A stretch of DNA of 64,000 nt from Mesorhizobium sp. (lineage in GTDB: Bacteria > Pseudomonadota > Alphaproteobacteria > Rhizobiales > Rhizobiaceae): positions 1 to 64,000 of the forward strand of contig SAQG01000009.1 in the NCBI GenBank assembly GCA_004020315.1, given 5' to 3'. The position numbers were made by a program, and so were the translations under genes. Below the pieces are notes generated by a model. It saw only the letters and a program-made list of their open reading frames with translations, ran no database searches and was not told where the DNA came from. Shown here in pieces: positions 34,782 through 44,276 of the stretch (its first letter is position 1; each line of letters opens with the position of its first letter).

Positions 34782-35999
34782 CTACTGGCTTGCCATTGGT
34801 GCCAGCTTCACCTTGATCACGTCCCCGGGCAGCACGGGCGTGTCTTCGCTGGCGGCGATTTCGCTGGTCTTGCCGTCGACTACCCGGACCAAGCCGAACG
34901 ACATCGTTGGCTCTTCGCCGTCGCGATAGCGTTGTAACGCCGGGTCCCCCGCCATGGCTTCGGCCATCAGCCCGGTTTGCATGCTCATCTTGAGCATTGT
35001 CGCACTGAGATCGGCTTCTACCTGTTGCCGATCGGCGGCGAGGCTCGCATTCTGGGTATTTTCCAGGTCGATGGCATCCTGGTTGGCCTTGCTGATCGAC
35101 TGCTTGGCGGTAAGGATGGCCGTGTCGTAATCCAGGATCTGGCCTTCCAGGTCGGCGATCGTTTGTTGCGAAGTCAGAACCCGCGTGTTGACGACAAGGC
35201 CTTTCTGCGCCAGCGAACCGATACCGTCGAGCTGTTCCTTTGCCAGGTCGACCTGCCGCTGCTGGTTGACGATCTTTTTCTGCAGCGAATCGATCTCGCT
35301 CTGCAGCAGCTTCTTCAAATCGTCGAGCGCCTGAAGGCGCAGCTTGAGCTTTTTTTGATCAGCCGTCAGGATTGCCATCTCGTCGGCAACGATGCTTGCC
35401 ACCTTCGGATCGTCGGCGACCTCCTTCGGCACGTCGAATGTCGACTTGTCCGCCATCTCCGCTTCGATGCGCGCGCGCCTGACGATCAGCCGGACCCGTT
35501 GGTCTTCGAGAACGTCGAAATCGCCCTTGGCATTGATCATGTCGCGGTCGTATCGCTGTCCTTCGGGGCTCCGCCGGACACCGCCGGCGATGCTCATCGC
35601 CCTCAGGACGGTCAGGCCGGGCACGTAAGGATACTGGCCGGGCGTCTGGACCTCCCCGGAAATGTAGAATGGCCTGTACTGCGCCACTTCGACGGAGGCT
35701 TCCGGCCGGTCCGCCAGAGCGAGCTTGCGCTGGAGCGCCTGGCCGATTGCTGCCGCGATCTCGGATGTGGTCTTGCCGGATGCCGGCATTTCGCCGACGA
35801 ACGGGACGGACAATGTTCCGGCAGGACCGACAGTGTACTCTCCATTGACGGCCGTCCAGTCACGGAACGTGCCTTCCACGGTCTGCCATTCGGCCACGCG
35901 GATGGCCAGCTTGTCCTGGGATCCAAGGCGGTACTCGTCGGCGGAAGCGAGTTGGGGAACGGCGAGCGCCAGCGCGAGGCAAGTGGTCATAAGCCGCAT
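34782..35999 (-). CDS. exoF: Exopolysaccharide export outer-membrane/periplasmic protein ExoF-like
   Basis: 405 residues from ATG 35999, giving a signal peptide MRLMTTCLALALAVPQLASA. Mature part: DEYRLGSQDKLAIRV and YTVGPAGTLSVPFVGEMPASGKT (Poly_export/Wza domain, about 20-110), FYISGEVQTPGQYPYVPGLTVLRAM (SLBB, near 120-145), then a long coiled coil (about 185-330, e.g. LKLRLQALDDLKKLLQSEI) and a C-terminal LPGDVIKVKL segment. This is the ExoF architecture of succinoglycan export. A longer frame to 36290 overlaps exoY and is rejected; a TTG near 36059 could extend the N-terminus by about 20 residues. It follows exoY as in S. meliloti exoYF. Confidence 0.9.
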   Translation of the reverse strand: MRLMTTCLALALAVPQLASADEYRLGSQDKLAIRVAEWQTVEGTFRDWTAVNGEYTVGPAGTLSVPFVGEMPASGKTTSEIAAAIGQALQRKLALADRPEASVEVAQYRPFYISGEVQTPGQYPYVPGLTVLRAMSIAGGVRRSPEGQRYDRDMINAKGDFDVLEDQRVRLIVRRARIEAEMADKSTFDVPKEVADDPKVASIVADEMAILTADQKKLKLRLQALDDLKKLLQSEIDSLQKKIVNQQRQVDLAKEQLDGIGSLAQKGLVVNTRVLTSQQTIADLEGQILDYDTAILTAKQSISKANQDAIDLENTQNASLAADRQQVEADLSATMLKMSMQTGLMAEAMAGDPALQRYRDGEEPTMSFGLVRVVDGKTSEIAASEDTPVLPGDVIKVKLAPMASQ

Positions 36000-36162
36000 C
36001 CGTCGCGCGCGATTGCTGACAGTGCCGGCGCAGGAGATTTCGAAGATATCTGTTTTCAACTGTACGTTTTCCGATTCGCTTTGGCCCCGCCCGATGAAGC
36101 TTGCTGCAGAATGCTTGGCGTCTGGACAGTCACTCCTCCACACAGAACCGGCTCCCGGCCGG

Positions 36163-36837
36163 TCAATAGCAGCCCCGCGACATCCAGACGGCAGGCACGG
36201 TCTTGATGATGATGCGAATGTCCTCGAACAGCGACCAGTTCTCGACATAGTGGCGATCGAATGCGACGCGGCTGTCATAGGAAACGTCATTGCGGCCGCT
36301 GACCTGCCAGAGCCCGGTCAGGCCGGGGCGCGATTTCAGGTAATAGACGGCCGAACTGCCATAGATTTCGAGCTCGTCGCGCACGACGGGGCGAGGGCCG
36401 ACAAGGCTCATATCACCCTGAAGGATGTTGATGATCTGCGGCAGTTCATCGAGGCTGAGCTTCCTCAGCACGGCCCCGACGCGCGTGACGCGCGGATCGT
36501 TCTTGAGCTTGCGGGTGGCTATCCATTCGGCCTTGGCTTCCGGGTTGGCGGCAAGATATGCCGCCAGCACCTGCTCGGCATTCTGAACCATGGTGCGAAA
36601 CTTGAGGCACGGGAAAATCCGTCCTCCCCGACCGATCCGGCTGTGACCGTAGAAAATCGGCCCGCCGTCGGAAAACTTGACAAGCAGCGCGACCATCACA
36701 AACAGCGGACTGAGAGCAACCAGGCCAATCAGTGAACCGGCAATATCGAAGCTGCGTTTGAGCAGGCCGCCGATTGGTGGAAAGTCGACACCAGCCTGCG
36801 GAAAATCCGCGTCGGCCGGCTTAGCTACGTCCCTCAT
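36163..36837 (-). CDS. exoY: Undecaprenyl-phosphate sugar-1-phosphate transferase ExoY
   Basis: 224 residues. One hydrophobic segment (about 28-55, [20 protein letters not shown]), then the conserved catalytic cytoplasmic domain: [41 protein letters not shown], and [14 protein letters not shown]. ExoY starts each repeat unit by moving a sugar phosphate (galactose in succinoglycan) onto the lipid carrier at the inner membrane. The start at 36837 has GGAG seven bases upstream; an upstream ATG at 36873 lacks one. A TGC-N3-GCA palindrome lies about 55 bp upstream. Confidence 0.95.
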   Translation of the reverse strand: MRDVAKPADADFPQAGVDFPPIGGLLKRSFDIAGSLIGLVALSPLFVMVALLVKFSDGGPIFYGHSRIGRGGRIFPCLKFRTMVQNAEQVLAAYLAANPEAKAEWIATRKLKNDPRVTRVGAVLRKLSLDELPQIINILQGDMSLVGPRPVVRDELEIYGSSAVYYLKSRPGLTGLWQVSGRNDVSYDSRVAFDRHYVENWSLFEDIRIIIKTVPAVWMSRGCY

Positions 36838-36888
36838 GCGTAAACTCCATACGTTGAACGGATGGTTTACCACACGATATCAAAAAAA

Positions 36889-36903
36889 TGCTGCATCGCA
36901 ACA
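36889..36903. promoter_or_regulatory. TGC-N3-GCA palindrome upstream of exoY
   Basis: TGCTGCATCGCAACA, about 55 bp upstream of the exoY ATG. On the minus strand TTGCGA within it could serve as a -35 with TATCGT 16 bases on, so the site would overlap the promoter. Confidence 0.5.
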
Positions 36904-37195
36904 CACAATTCCTTGAGCGCCTGAAATAATCACGTCATGGATTGACTAAATGATAAACCGATCCTGCACAAATTTTGGCCTTTATGGCGCGTTTGTGACA
37001 AATTATGGGCAACCTTGAAAAATCTAGTGCCTTTTTGAGGCTGATTTTGGGCGATTCGCTCTTTGTGCCTCGTAGTTGAGCATTATCGGTCTGTAGCTTT
37101 GTAAAATATAGAGGGATTTTAAAGTAAAATACTGATTAATATTGTGGCTCTTACTGATGTGAGTCCATACCGGGTGATTGGTCGTGGTACCGATG

Positions 37196-37209
37196 TGTGC
37201 ATCGCAACA
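37196..37209. promoter_or_regulatory. TGC-N3-GCA palindrome in the exoX upstream region
   Basis: TGTGC-ATC-GCAACA, sharing GC-ATC-GCAACA with the exoY copy at 36889-36903. It is 230 bp upstream of the exoX start. Confidence 0.4.
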
Positions 37210-37440
37210 TGGCAGAGTCGATCCCGCGAACTTATCCAAAATAATTTGCCGTTGGCCTTGCCCGCTATTGCGCACCTTAATAGAGTTGCAAATTGTTTCT
37301 GTCAGAGTATGGACAACGTGGGAAGGCCGGAAGCAACCGGCCAAGAAAGCGAGTGGCCTCAACAAGCTCGCATGGCGAAGGGAGGCTCGGGGTGGGTCAA
37401 TCATCGATTTTTGCCCGAGCAGGTTGACGGGCTGTCGGGT

Positions 37441-37713
37441 ATGTCGCTACCAAAATTCATTGTCGGCATGATTTTCGCTCTGGCGATCGTGGTCGCCTGG
37501 TCTTATCTCGACGGCGCTTCGCTTGGCACAACGCTTTTTCGCGCTATAACCTGCGCCATTGTCATTCAGCTGGGCTATTTTCTGCTGGTTTTTGTCATGG
37601 TTGCCAGGAATACCCCGACGTCGGCTGATAAGATTCGCGATGCCGAACGAAAACTGAGTTCGGCCGAAGCGGCCGATGGCGAGAAGTTCAGTGCCAGGAG
37701 AAGCCTTCACTGA
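37441..37713 (+). CDS. exoX: Exopolysaccharide production repressor (ExoX/PsiA/SyrA family)
   Basis: 90 residues. Two membrane helices (about 4-22 SLPKFIVGMIFALAIVVAWS and 30-58 TTLFRAITCAIVIQLGYFLLVFVMVA) followed by a charged tail match the small inner-membrane ExoX/SyrA-type proteins that lower exopolysaccharide synthesis, in S. meliloti by acting on ExoY. It lies divergent from exoY, as in the S. meliloti exoX-exoY pair. The start is uncertain: ATG 37441 begins right at the conserved part, while ATG 37372 and GTG 37144 are further in-frame options without better ribosome sites. Confidence 0.78.
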   Translation: MSLPKFIVGMIFALAIVVAWSYLDGASLGTTLFRAITCAIVIQLGYFLLVFVMVARNTPTSADKIRDAERKLSSAEAADGEKFSARRSLH

Positions 37714-38104
37714 CCTGACGGCAGCTAGCGTCGGCCGCGTTCCTGACGGACTGCTCGCCCGAAGCATCCTGGACAACCGGCTTCGGGATTTTCCCGTCGG
37801 CCTCGGATCCTTAGACTCAGCCCTACGCTGACGGCCCATCCAGAATGAGCGAGGGCGGTTTGTGAAGCGGCCTGCCTTTCCGCGGGCACTTTCACCGCCC
37901 ATGAGTTGCGCCATGACGACACCGAAAGGAAAGACTGGACGGAGCGAATGATTTTGACGATGCTTTGCTTCGCACTTGCAGCATAAGCGCCAGCTGATGT
38001 TTTCAAACAGCCAACAGTCAGTGAGAACGAGAGCTGCATTGGACATCCAACGGGGGAAGGGGCGAGAAAACTTGGAGCTACCCGTGCAGTCGAGAGGCGA
38101 ATTG
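37714..38104. other. Non-coding stretch before a glycosyltransferase, with promoter-like elements
   Basis: No gene supported. TTGACG at 37954-37959 is followed by the palindrome TTGC-TTC-GCAC (37965-37975), which would lie between -35 and -10; no clear -10 box is seen. The earlier part has only short GC-rich inverted repeats. Confidence 0.4.
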
Positions 38105-39118
38105 ATGACAGAACCCCAAGTCTGCGTGATCATCGCCGCCCGCAACGCGGCGCGGACAATCCCGGTTGCCATCGCGTCGGCATTGCGCGAGCCGGAGGTG
38201 GCCGAGGTCGTCGTCGTCGATGACGCCTCCACTGACGATACCGCGAAAGTCGCTCGGGCGGCCGGCGATGGCAGCGGCAGGCTTTCCGTCATCCGGCTCG
38301 ACGTCAACGGGGGTCCTTCTTTCGCCCGCAACGCTGCGATCGCCAGCTCCAAATCGCCGTTCATCAGCATTTTGGATGCCGACGATTTTTTTCTCGAGGG
38401 CAGATTTCGCGAGCTGTTCGCCAGCGCCGATTGGGATTTCGCTGCGGACAACATCATGATGATCAGGGATGATGCGGCGACCGACGTCTCGAAAATCACC
38501 GCTCCGCGGTTTTCGGCCGATCCGGAATTTCTTGATTTCGAGCGTTTCATCGAAGGCAACATCTCCAGTCGCCGTGTGCAGAGAGGAGAGTTGGGTTTCC
38601 TCAAACCGGTGATCAGCCGCGCATTTCTTGACCGGCATGGGCTGCGCTATGACGAAAACCTGCGTCTGGGCGAAGACTATGAACTCTACGCGCGCGCGGT
38701 TGCGTGCGGGGCGCGCTTCAAGGTCATCAGGTCCTGCGGCTATGGCGCGATCGTTCGCGCGGATTCACTGAGCGGCCAGCACAAGACGCAGGATCTCAAG
38801 CGTCTGGCCGACGCGGATCTGGCGCTGCTGGCGATCGACAGTTTGCCGGAAGGCTCTAAGGCCGTGCTCAGAAGGCACGAACGGCAGGTACGCGACAAAT
38901 ATCGGCTGCGAAACTTCCTCGACGTAAAGAAAGAGAAGGGGCTGACATCGGCTGCGGCCTACGCCTTGGCCAGCCAATCCAACCTCATCCCCATCGTTCG
39001 CGGCGTGGCCGCCGACAAGCTGGATGCGCTGTTTCGCCGCGCCGGCTTTGGCTCGAGACAGCCTGTGCCGCCGCGGCGCTTTCTCATGGCCGCAACCAGG
39101 CCGGTCGGCGAGACTTGA
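38105..39118 (+). CDS. Family 2 glycosyltransferase (ExoU/ExoW/ExoO-like)
   Basis: 337 residues from ATG 38105 (AGAGG seven bases upstream; a 43-residue longer frame begins without one). GT-A fold: VCVIIAARNAARTIPVAIAS (6-25), VVVVDDASTDDT (near 36-47), the DxD-type ILDADDFFLEG (near 95), and LGEDYELYARAVACG carrying the ED catalytic motif. No membrane segment in the catalytic part. Likely adds one sugar of the exopolysaccharide repeat on the cytoplasmic side. It resembles the exoO product at 51401 across its length, so the two are paralogues. Linkage not deducible. Confidence 0.85.
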   Translation: MTEPQVCVIIAARNAARTIPVAIASALREPEVAEVVVVDDASTDDTAKVARAAGDGSGRLSVIRLDVNGGPSFARNAAIASSKSPFISILDADDFFLEGRFRELFASADWDFAADNIMMIRDDAATDVSKITAPRFSADPEFLDFERFIEGNISSRRVQRGELGFLKPVISRAFLDRHGLRYDENLRLGEDYELYARAVACGARFKVIRSCGYGAIVRADSLSGQHKTQDLKRLADADLALLAIDSLPEGSKAVLRRHERQVRDKYRLRNFLDVKKEKGLTSAAAYALASQSNLIPIVRGVAADKLDALFRRAGFGSRQPVPPRRFLMAATRPVGET

Positions 39119-39241
39119 GCTGGTCCGCAACCGGCGCCATGCCGATCATGTCAACAGGCCCTTACCCTGCTTCAAAATGATGCAAATTTCCGATTCGCCG
39201 TACTAGGTGGTTGCCTACTCGCTTTGGGGATGGCATGTATG

Positions 39242-39252
39242 TTGCGGTGCAG
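39242..39252. promoter_or_regulatory. TGC-N3-GCA palindrome
   Basis: TTGC-GGT-GCAG within TGTATGTTGCGGTGCAGCAA, 130 bp upstream of the small coiled-coil gene at 39384. TTGCCT about 30 bases upstream could be the -35 of a promoter that this site overlaps. Confidence 0.4.
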
Positions 39253-39383
39253 CAATTTTGATTGGCTGTTTGAATTCGCCAGAAAATGTCCCTGTCAGAG
39301 GAAGCTGGACGATGCGACAAGATTTTTTTGGTCCGGACGGGCACAGGAATAGCCTAGGCCGGCCATGACAGGAAACTGAGCGC

Positions 39384-39782
39384 ATGGCCTCGATATTCGG
39401 CTTCAGATCAAGGGATCCGGCCCGAGACAGGCAGACCGACATCTCGCGCCTTGACCGCCTGGCAAAGCTGCTTGACCAGATCGCAGCCGAGGTCGAGGCG
39501 GAGAAAAACGGCCTTGAGAATCGCTACCGGACAAAGACCACCAACGCGGCCTTCCTGGTCGAGGCGATGGAAAATGGTGCGCCCTCCTCCAGCAGATCCT
39601 CCGAGGTCAGCGAACTGACGAAATCGATCCTGAATTACGAGCGGCGCATCGCAGCGCTCGCACGCCAGAACGAATTGATGAAGGATCTCCGTCATTCGCT
39701 GGATGCAATCTTCGACGAAAGTGCCCAGCCTAGCTCGACCACCGAGACTGATTTCGCCAACCCGGCCGCGGGCACGGGGTGA
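39384..39782 (+). CDS. Hypothetical coiled-coil protein in the exo locus
   Basis: 132 residues, no signal peptide or membrane segment. Heptad-like stretches at about 20-50 (DRLAKLLDQIAAEVEAEKNGL) and 78-112 (LTKSILNYERRIAALARQNE) predict a coiled coil; the C-terminus is Ser/Thr-rich. AGGA precedes the ATG. Function not recognised. Lies between a glycosyltransferase and the exoK-like gene, so an accessory or regulatory role in polysaccharide synthesis is possible. Confidence 0.65.
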   Translation: MASIFGFRSRDPARDRQTDISRLDRLAKLLDQIAAEVEAEKNGLENRYRTKTTNAAFLVEAMENGAPSSSRSSEVSELTKSILNYERRIAALARQNELMKDLRHSLDAIFDESAQPSSTTETDFANPAAGTG

Positions 39783-39926
39783 ACTTCAAGATCCTAGGTG
39801 GCGCCGCAGGGCAAGGAACAGGCAGCACGAGGAAGCTACCGGCAGAAGGTCAAGATCAGCTCGTTTCGTCATGGTTTTGAACGTCGACTTTGGGTTGGGG
39901 GCGCACAGCACAAAGGTGAGTTTGGT

Positions 39927-40796
39927 ATGAACGCGGATCCGAAAAGCACGTCTACCCCAGCAATCGGCGGCAGGCCGTTCACGCGCTCGATCAGGCAAGG
40001 AAACCTGAGGCAGCTATGTTCGCGCGGCACGTTTCTGCTGGTAGCGCTCGGCAGCCTGATCGCAGGCCCGACTCCTTCCCGATCGCAGGACATCCCGACT
40101 GCGCCATCGTTCGTCGATGATTTCACCAGCTTCGATCGTGCGCGCTGGTACGTTGCCGACGGCTGGACGAATGGCAAGCATCAGAACTGCACCTGGTCCA
40201 AGAGCCAGGTCGGTCTTTCCGACGGCATTCTGACGCTCGGTTTCGAAAAGCAGAAGTTAAAGGATCGCGACTTTGCCTGTGGCGAGGTCCAGACCAAGCA
40301 GCGCTTCGGCTATGGCACCTATGAGGCGCGGATGAAAACCGATGCGGCCTCCGGCATCAATGCCGCTTTCTTTACCTACATCGGCCCCACTGACAAGCAG
40401 CCGTGGGATGAAATTGACTTCGAGGTGCTGACCAAGGATACCTCCAAGGTGCAGGTCAACGCCTACATAGCCGGCAAGGGCAATAACGAGAAACTGGTGG
40501 ATGTAGCGGGCGGCACCGACAAGGCTTTCAACGACTACGCCTTCGTCTGGGAGAAGGACCGGCTGCGCTGGTACGTCAATGGCGAGCTCGTCAACACGAT
40601 CACCGATCCGGCAAAGCTGCCCACCCATGCACAAAAGATATTCTTCAGCCTCTGGGGCAGCGACACGATGAAGGAATGGCTGGGGCCGTTTTCGGATCCG
40701 GGCCGCAAGCTTACCTTGCAGGTGGATCGCGTCGCCTTCACGGCGCTCGGCCAGCCCTGCCAGTTTCCGGAATCGCTGGCATGCAGCGTAAAGTAA
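39927..40796 (+). CDS. exoK: Family 16 endo-beta-glycanase (ExoK-like)
   Basis: 289 residues. A signal region about 33-54 (GTFLLVALGSLIAGPTPSRSQ) sits behind a 32-residue leader, so export is likely. GH16 core: FVDDFTSFDRARWYVADGW, FGYGTYEARMKT, and the catalytic WDEIDFEVL with Glu162, Asp164 and Glu166 in the E-x-D-x-E pattern; WYVNGELV follows. ExoK trims nascent succinoglycan into shorter chains outside the cell. The start at 39927 has AGGTGA upstream. Confidence 0.9.
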   Translation: MNADPKSTSTPAIGGRPFTRSIRQGNLRQLCSRGTFLLVALGSLIAGPTPSRSQDIPTAPSFVDDFTSFDRARWYVADGWTNGKHQNCTWSKSQVGLSDGILTLGFEKQKLKDRDFACGEVQTKQRFGYGTYEARMKTDAASGINAAFFTYIGPTDKQPWDEIDFEVLTKDTSKVQVNAYIAGKGNNEKLVDVAGGTDKAFNDYAFVWEKDRLRWYVNGELVNTITDPAKLPTHAQKIFFSLWGSDTMKEWLGPFSDPGRKLTLQVDRVAFTALGQPCQFPESLACSVK

Positions 40797-40857
40797 AGAT
40801 TAATCTGAACCGGCCGGACCGAAAGCGCTCCGAAGTCTTGAACAGGAATGAAATCAA

Positions 40858-42189
40858 ATGAATTTGACGGTCTTTGGAATTGGCTATGTCGGTCTGGTGC
40901 AGGCGGCGGTGCTTGCCGAAGTCGGACACCAGGTGATGTGCGTCGACATTGACGTGAAAAAGGTGGAGCGGCTCAATCAGGGCCTCATCCCGATTTTTGA
41001 GCCCGGGCTCGAAAACCTCGTCAAGGAGAACCATGCGGCCGGCCGCATCAAATTCACCACCGATGCCGCGGCCGCCGTCAAGCATGGCCAGATCCAGATG
41101 ATCGCTGTCGGCACGCCTCCGGGCGAGGATGGTTCGGCCGACCTCAAATATGTGCTGGCCGTTGCCGAGGCCATCGGCCGGGAGATGGACGCGCCCAAGA
41201 TCGTCGTCGGTAAGTCGACTGTGCCGGTCGGCACCTGCGAAAAGATAAAGGCCAAGATCGCCGCGACGCTGAAGGCGCGGGGCCGCGAGGACCTGACTTT
41301 CGACGTCGCCTCCAATCCGGAATTCCTCAAGGAAGGCTCCGCGGTGGCCGACTGCATGAAGCCCGACCGCATTATCGTCGGCACCGGCAGCGAGGATACC
41401 GAAGCGGTGATGCGTGAGCTTTACGCTCCATTCAACCGCAACCACGAGAAGATGATCGTGATGGATGTGCGCAGCGCCGAGTTCACCAAATACGCGGCCA
41501 ATTGCATGCTGGCGACCAAGATCAGCTTCATGAACGAAATGGCCAATCTGGCCGAGGAGCTCGGCGCCGACATCGAGGAGGTCCGCAAGGGCATCGGCAG
41601 CGATCCGCGCATCGGCTATCACTTCATCTATCCGGGCCTCGGCTATGGCGGCTCATGCTTCCCCAAGGACGTGCGCGCCCTGATCAAGACCGCCGAAGGC
41701 GTCAAATTCGATGCCAAGCTGCTGCGCGCGGTCGAGGAACGCAACAACGAACAGAAATCGGTCCTGTTCGATAAGGTGAACCGCTATTTCAAGGGCAATC
41801 TGAAGGGCAAGACTTTTGCGCTGTGGGGCCTGGCTTTCAAGCCCAATACCGACGACATGCGCGAGGCGCCGGCGCGGGTTTTGATGGAAGCGCTCTGGAA
41901 GGCCGGTGCCAAAGTGCAGGCTTACGATCCAGAGGCGATGCAGGAATGCCAGGCCATCTACGGACTGCGCGAGGATCTCCTCTTGTGCGGGACCAAGGAG
42001 GCAGCGCTGCGTGGCGCCGATGCGCTGATGATCGCCACCGAGTGGAAGAACTTCCAGGCGCCGTCGTTCGACGCGATGAAGGATGCGCTGATCACGCCGG
42101 TCATCTTCGACGGCCGAAACCTCTACGACCCGAAGGTCATCGCTCGCTACGGCATCGAATATCACAGCATCGGCAGGATGGCGGCGTGA
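40858..42189 (+). CDS. ugd: UDP-glucose 6-dehydrogenase
   Basis: 443 residues. NAD-binding GIGYVG at 7-12, [15 protein letters not shown] near 86-100, catalytic Cys267 in [10 protein letters not shown] with [13 protein letters not shown] upstream, and the UDP-binding C-terminal domain. Oxidises UDP-glucose twice to UDP-glucuronate (RkpK/Ugd), so glucuronic acid is available for surface polysaccharides. GGAATGA precedes the ATG. It lies about 60 bp after the exoK-like gene and may be co-transcribed. Confidence 0.96.
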   Translation: MNLTVFGIGYVGLVQAAVLAEVGHQVMCVDIDVKKVERLNQGLIPIFEPGLENLVKENHAAGRIKFTTDAAAAVKHGQIQMIAVGTPPGEDGSADLKYVLAVAEAIGREMDAPKIVVGKSTVPVGTCEKIKAKIAATLKARGREDLTFDVASNPEFLKEGSAVADCMKPDRIIVGTGSEDTEAVMRELYAPFNRNHEKMIVMDVRSAEFTKYAANCMLATKISFMNEMANLAEELGADIEEVRKGIGSDPRIGYHFIYPGLGYGGSCFPKDVRALIKTAEGVKFDAKLLRAVEERNNEQKSVLFDKVNRYFKGNLKGKTFALWGLAFKPNTDDMREAPARVLMEALWKAGAKVQAYDPEAMQECQAIYGLREDLLLCGTKEAALRGADALMIATEWKNFQAPSFDAMKDALITPVIFDGRNLYDPKVIARYGIEYHSIGRMAA

Positions 42190-42288
42190 GACCATGCGGG
42201 AAAGGCCGGTGGCAACGCCGGCTCGGACATCAAGGACGGTCACGAGAGCTTTGATGAACGCGCTCGTACCAATTAGGGGTCTTATCTG

Positions 42289-43749
42289 ATGGTGCTGGGC
42301 ATCAGGCCGGAACAGATTGCCAACGAACATTTCGATCTTGTCGCTGTCGGTTCCGGTTTCGGTTCGGCCTTCTTCCTGCATGCCTTCGCCAAGCAGCGAA
42401 AGGCACGCATTCTGGTTCTGGAATGGGGCCGGCACAACACGCATGAATGGCAGCTCGAGCAGAACGTCAACACCGACATTGAGGACGAGACCACCTACAA
42501 GACCAACTCCAACAAGCCGTGGAACTACACCATCGGATTGGGTGGCGGAACGAATTGCTGGTTCGCGCAGACGCCGCGCTTTCATCCGAACGACTTCAGG
42601 CTGAAAAGCCTCTACGGCGTCGGCAACGACTGGCCGATCAGCTATGACGAGCTCGAGCCGTTCTACTGCGATGCAGAGGACGTCATGGCGATTTCAGGCG
42701 ATCCCGACATGGCGGCGATGATGCCGCGTTCCAGGCCGTTCCCACAACCACCGCATCACATGTCGACGCCGGACCGGATGATGAAAGCGGCGCAGCCGGA
42801 TCAGCATTTTGTCGTGCCGACAGCCAGGGCGCGCGTGCCGACCGCGCAACGGTCTTCGTGCTGTGCCAACTTGCGATGTGGGTTATGCCCGGTGGACGCG
42901 AAATTCACCGCCAACAACGGCCTGATGCACGTCTTCGAGCATCCTGACGTTTCGGTCTGCCTTGGCGCTGAAGTGCGCCGGCTCGACCATGTCGGCGGTT
43001 CGGTCCGTTCGGTCACGTTCGTGCATAACGGCAAGGAATATTCGGTCAGCGGCGATCTTTTCATTTTGGGCGCCAATGCCATCCAGAGCCCGGCGATCAT
43101 GTTGCGCTCGGGCCTATCGGGCGAATTCGTCGGGCGCGGCCTGCACGAATCCTACGGATGGAATTTCGAAGCCTATCTCGACGGTGTCGACAATTTCGAC
43201 GGAAGCACCATCACGACCGGCTTGAATTTCGGCCTTTATGACGGTCCTCACAGATCGGACCATGCGGCGGCGCTGGTCTATTTCGAAAACCGCTGGCAGC
43301 ACGGGATGCGCCCCGAAAAGGGACGTGTCCGTCAGACGCTTCCTCTCATCATTGTCACCGAAGACCTGCTCGACCCGGAAAATCTCGTGATTCTCGACGA
43401 GGATGAAAACGCCTTCGTCAGTTTCGCGGGAGTATCCGACTATGCCGTCAAGGGCATGGCGCGGGCAAAAGAGAAATTGGCGGCGCTTCTGGCTCCGCTG
43501 CCGGTCGAAGAGATTTTCGATCGCGGCATCCGGCCGACCGAGTCGCATGTCCAGGGCACGTTGAGGATGGGCTTGAGCCCGGCGGATTCGGTCGTTGACA
43601 GGGACATGATCCACCATCAGCTCAGGAACCTGGTTGTCGTCGGCTCAAGCACATATCCAAGCTGTTCCTGCGCCAATCCGAGCCTGACCGCGGCAGCACT
43701 CTCCTTGCGGGCGGCGAGCCGGATTGCGGGAAAGGAAATGGCCGGATGA
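42289..43749 (+). CDS. GMC-type FAD-dependent oxidoreductase
   Basis: 486 residues. FAD-binding VAVGSGFGSAFFLHAF (18-33) and GLGGGTNCWFAQTPRF (83-98). A Cys cluster SSCCANLRCGLCPVDAKF has Cys191, 192, 197 and 200. HHQLRNLVVVGSSTYPSCSCANPSLTAAALSLRAA is the C-terminal FAD/active-site end of the glucose-methanol-choline family. There is no signal peptide. The next gene overlaps it by four bases and encodes a Tat-signal protein, so the two may form a complex exported together, as in gluconate dehydrogenases. Probable substrate: a sugar alcohol or sugar. AGGGG lies upstream of the ATG. Confidence 0.85.
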   Translation: MVLGIRPEQIANEHFDLVAVGSGFGSAFFLHAFAKQRKARILVLEWGRHNTHEWQLEQNVNTDIEDETTYKTNSNKPWNYTIGLGGGTNCWFAQTPRFHPNDFRLKSLYGVGNDWPISYDELEPFYCDAEDVMAISGDPDMAAMMPRSRPFPQPPHHMSTPDRMMKAAQPDQHFVVPTARARVPTAQRSSCCANLRCGLCPVDAKFTANNGLMHVFEHPDVSVCLGAEVRRLDHVGGSVRSVTFVHNGKEYSVSGDLFILGANAIQSPAIMLRSGLSGEFVGRGLHESYGWNFEAYLDGVDNFDGSTITTGLNFGLYDGPHRSDHAAALVYFENRWQHGMRPEKGRVRQTLPLIIVTEDLLDPENLVILDEDENAFVSFAGVSDYAVKGMARAKEKLAALLAPLPVEEIFDRGIRPTESHVQGTLRMGLSPADSVVDRDMIHHQLRNLVVVGSSTYPSCSCANPSLTAAALSLRAASRIAGKEMAG

Positions 43750-44195
43750 TCAATGTTTCGCGACGCGCGGCACTGGCCATCATGGCTGGTGGAGTTGCTT
43801 CGACCGGCATCGCCTACGTCGCCGTTTCCTCGCTTTCGGAAGAGGACCTGGTGCGCGTCACGCTCGAAAGATATTTCGGCAAGCTGAACATGCGCATCGA
43901 ACATTTGCAGCAGTTCGTGCTGGAATTTCAGAAGCGGAACCCTTGGATATTTCCGAACACAAAGCTGGGCGATGCTGTCACTCTGCTTGAGGAGCTGAAA
44001 TTGGGCGCCGCACGCCGGTTTCTGCCCGAACAGAAGAAAGAGGATCTGAGGCATTTCGACCGCTGGGTCATTGCCGAATTCCATATGCTGACCGACTACG
44101 CCCGGCGCAGTTCGCCAGCCGACCCGGTCCGGTTCACCGGCTGGCAGCCATGCACCAATCCGTTCGCCAATTTAGAGATGCAGCAGGATGCTTAA
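43746..44195 (+). CDS. Tat-signal small partner of the GMC oxidoreductase
   Basis: 149 residues. Begins MINVSRRAALAIMAGGVAST, a short twin-arginine signal (SRRAALAI), then a helical protein with RVTLERYFGKLNMRIEHLQQ, FLPEQKKEDLRHFDRW and GWQPCTNPF. The ATG overlaps the end of the oxidoreductase gene (ATGA). By position and signal it resembles the small subunits that carry a signal-less flavoprotein through the Tat pore, but sequence similarity to known ones is weak. Hypothetical otherwise. Confidence 0.7.
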   Translation: MINVSRRAALAIMAGGVASTGIAYVAVSSLSEEDLVRVTLERYFGKLNMRIEHLQQFVLEFQKRNPWIFPNTKLGDAVTLLEELKLGAARRFLPEQKKEDLRHFDRWVIAEFHMLTDYARRSSPADPVRFTGWQPCTNPFANLEMQQDA

Positions 44196-44276
44196 AGGTG
44201 GGTCGCAAGCCATTCACCCGCTAATAAGCCATGCGTCATCGTCCGTAACTTGAGAATGCGACAAGGAGCCGAAACC

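Larger units (their letters stand above)
36838..37440. other. A+T-rich divergent control region between exoY and exoX
   Basis: About 600 bp without a convincing gene. It contains two TGC-N3-GCA palindromes (36889-36903 for exoY, 37196-37209 for exoX), a TTTGTGACAAATT-like element near 37000 and an A+T-rich stretch at 37080-37145. An in-frame extension of the ExoX reading frame reaches 37144 but is not conserved-looking. Confidence 0.55.
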
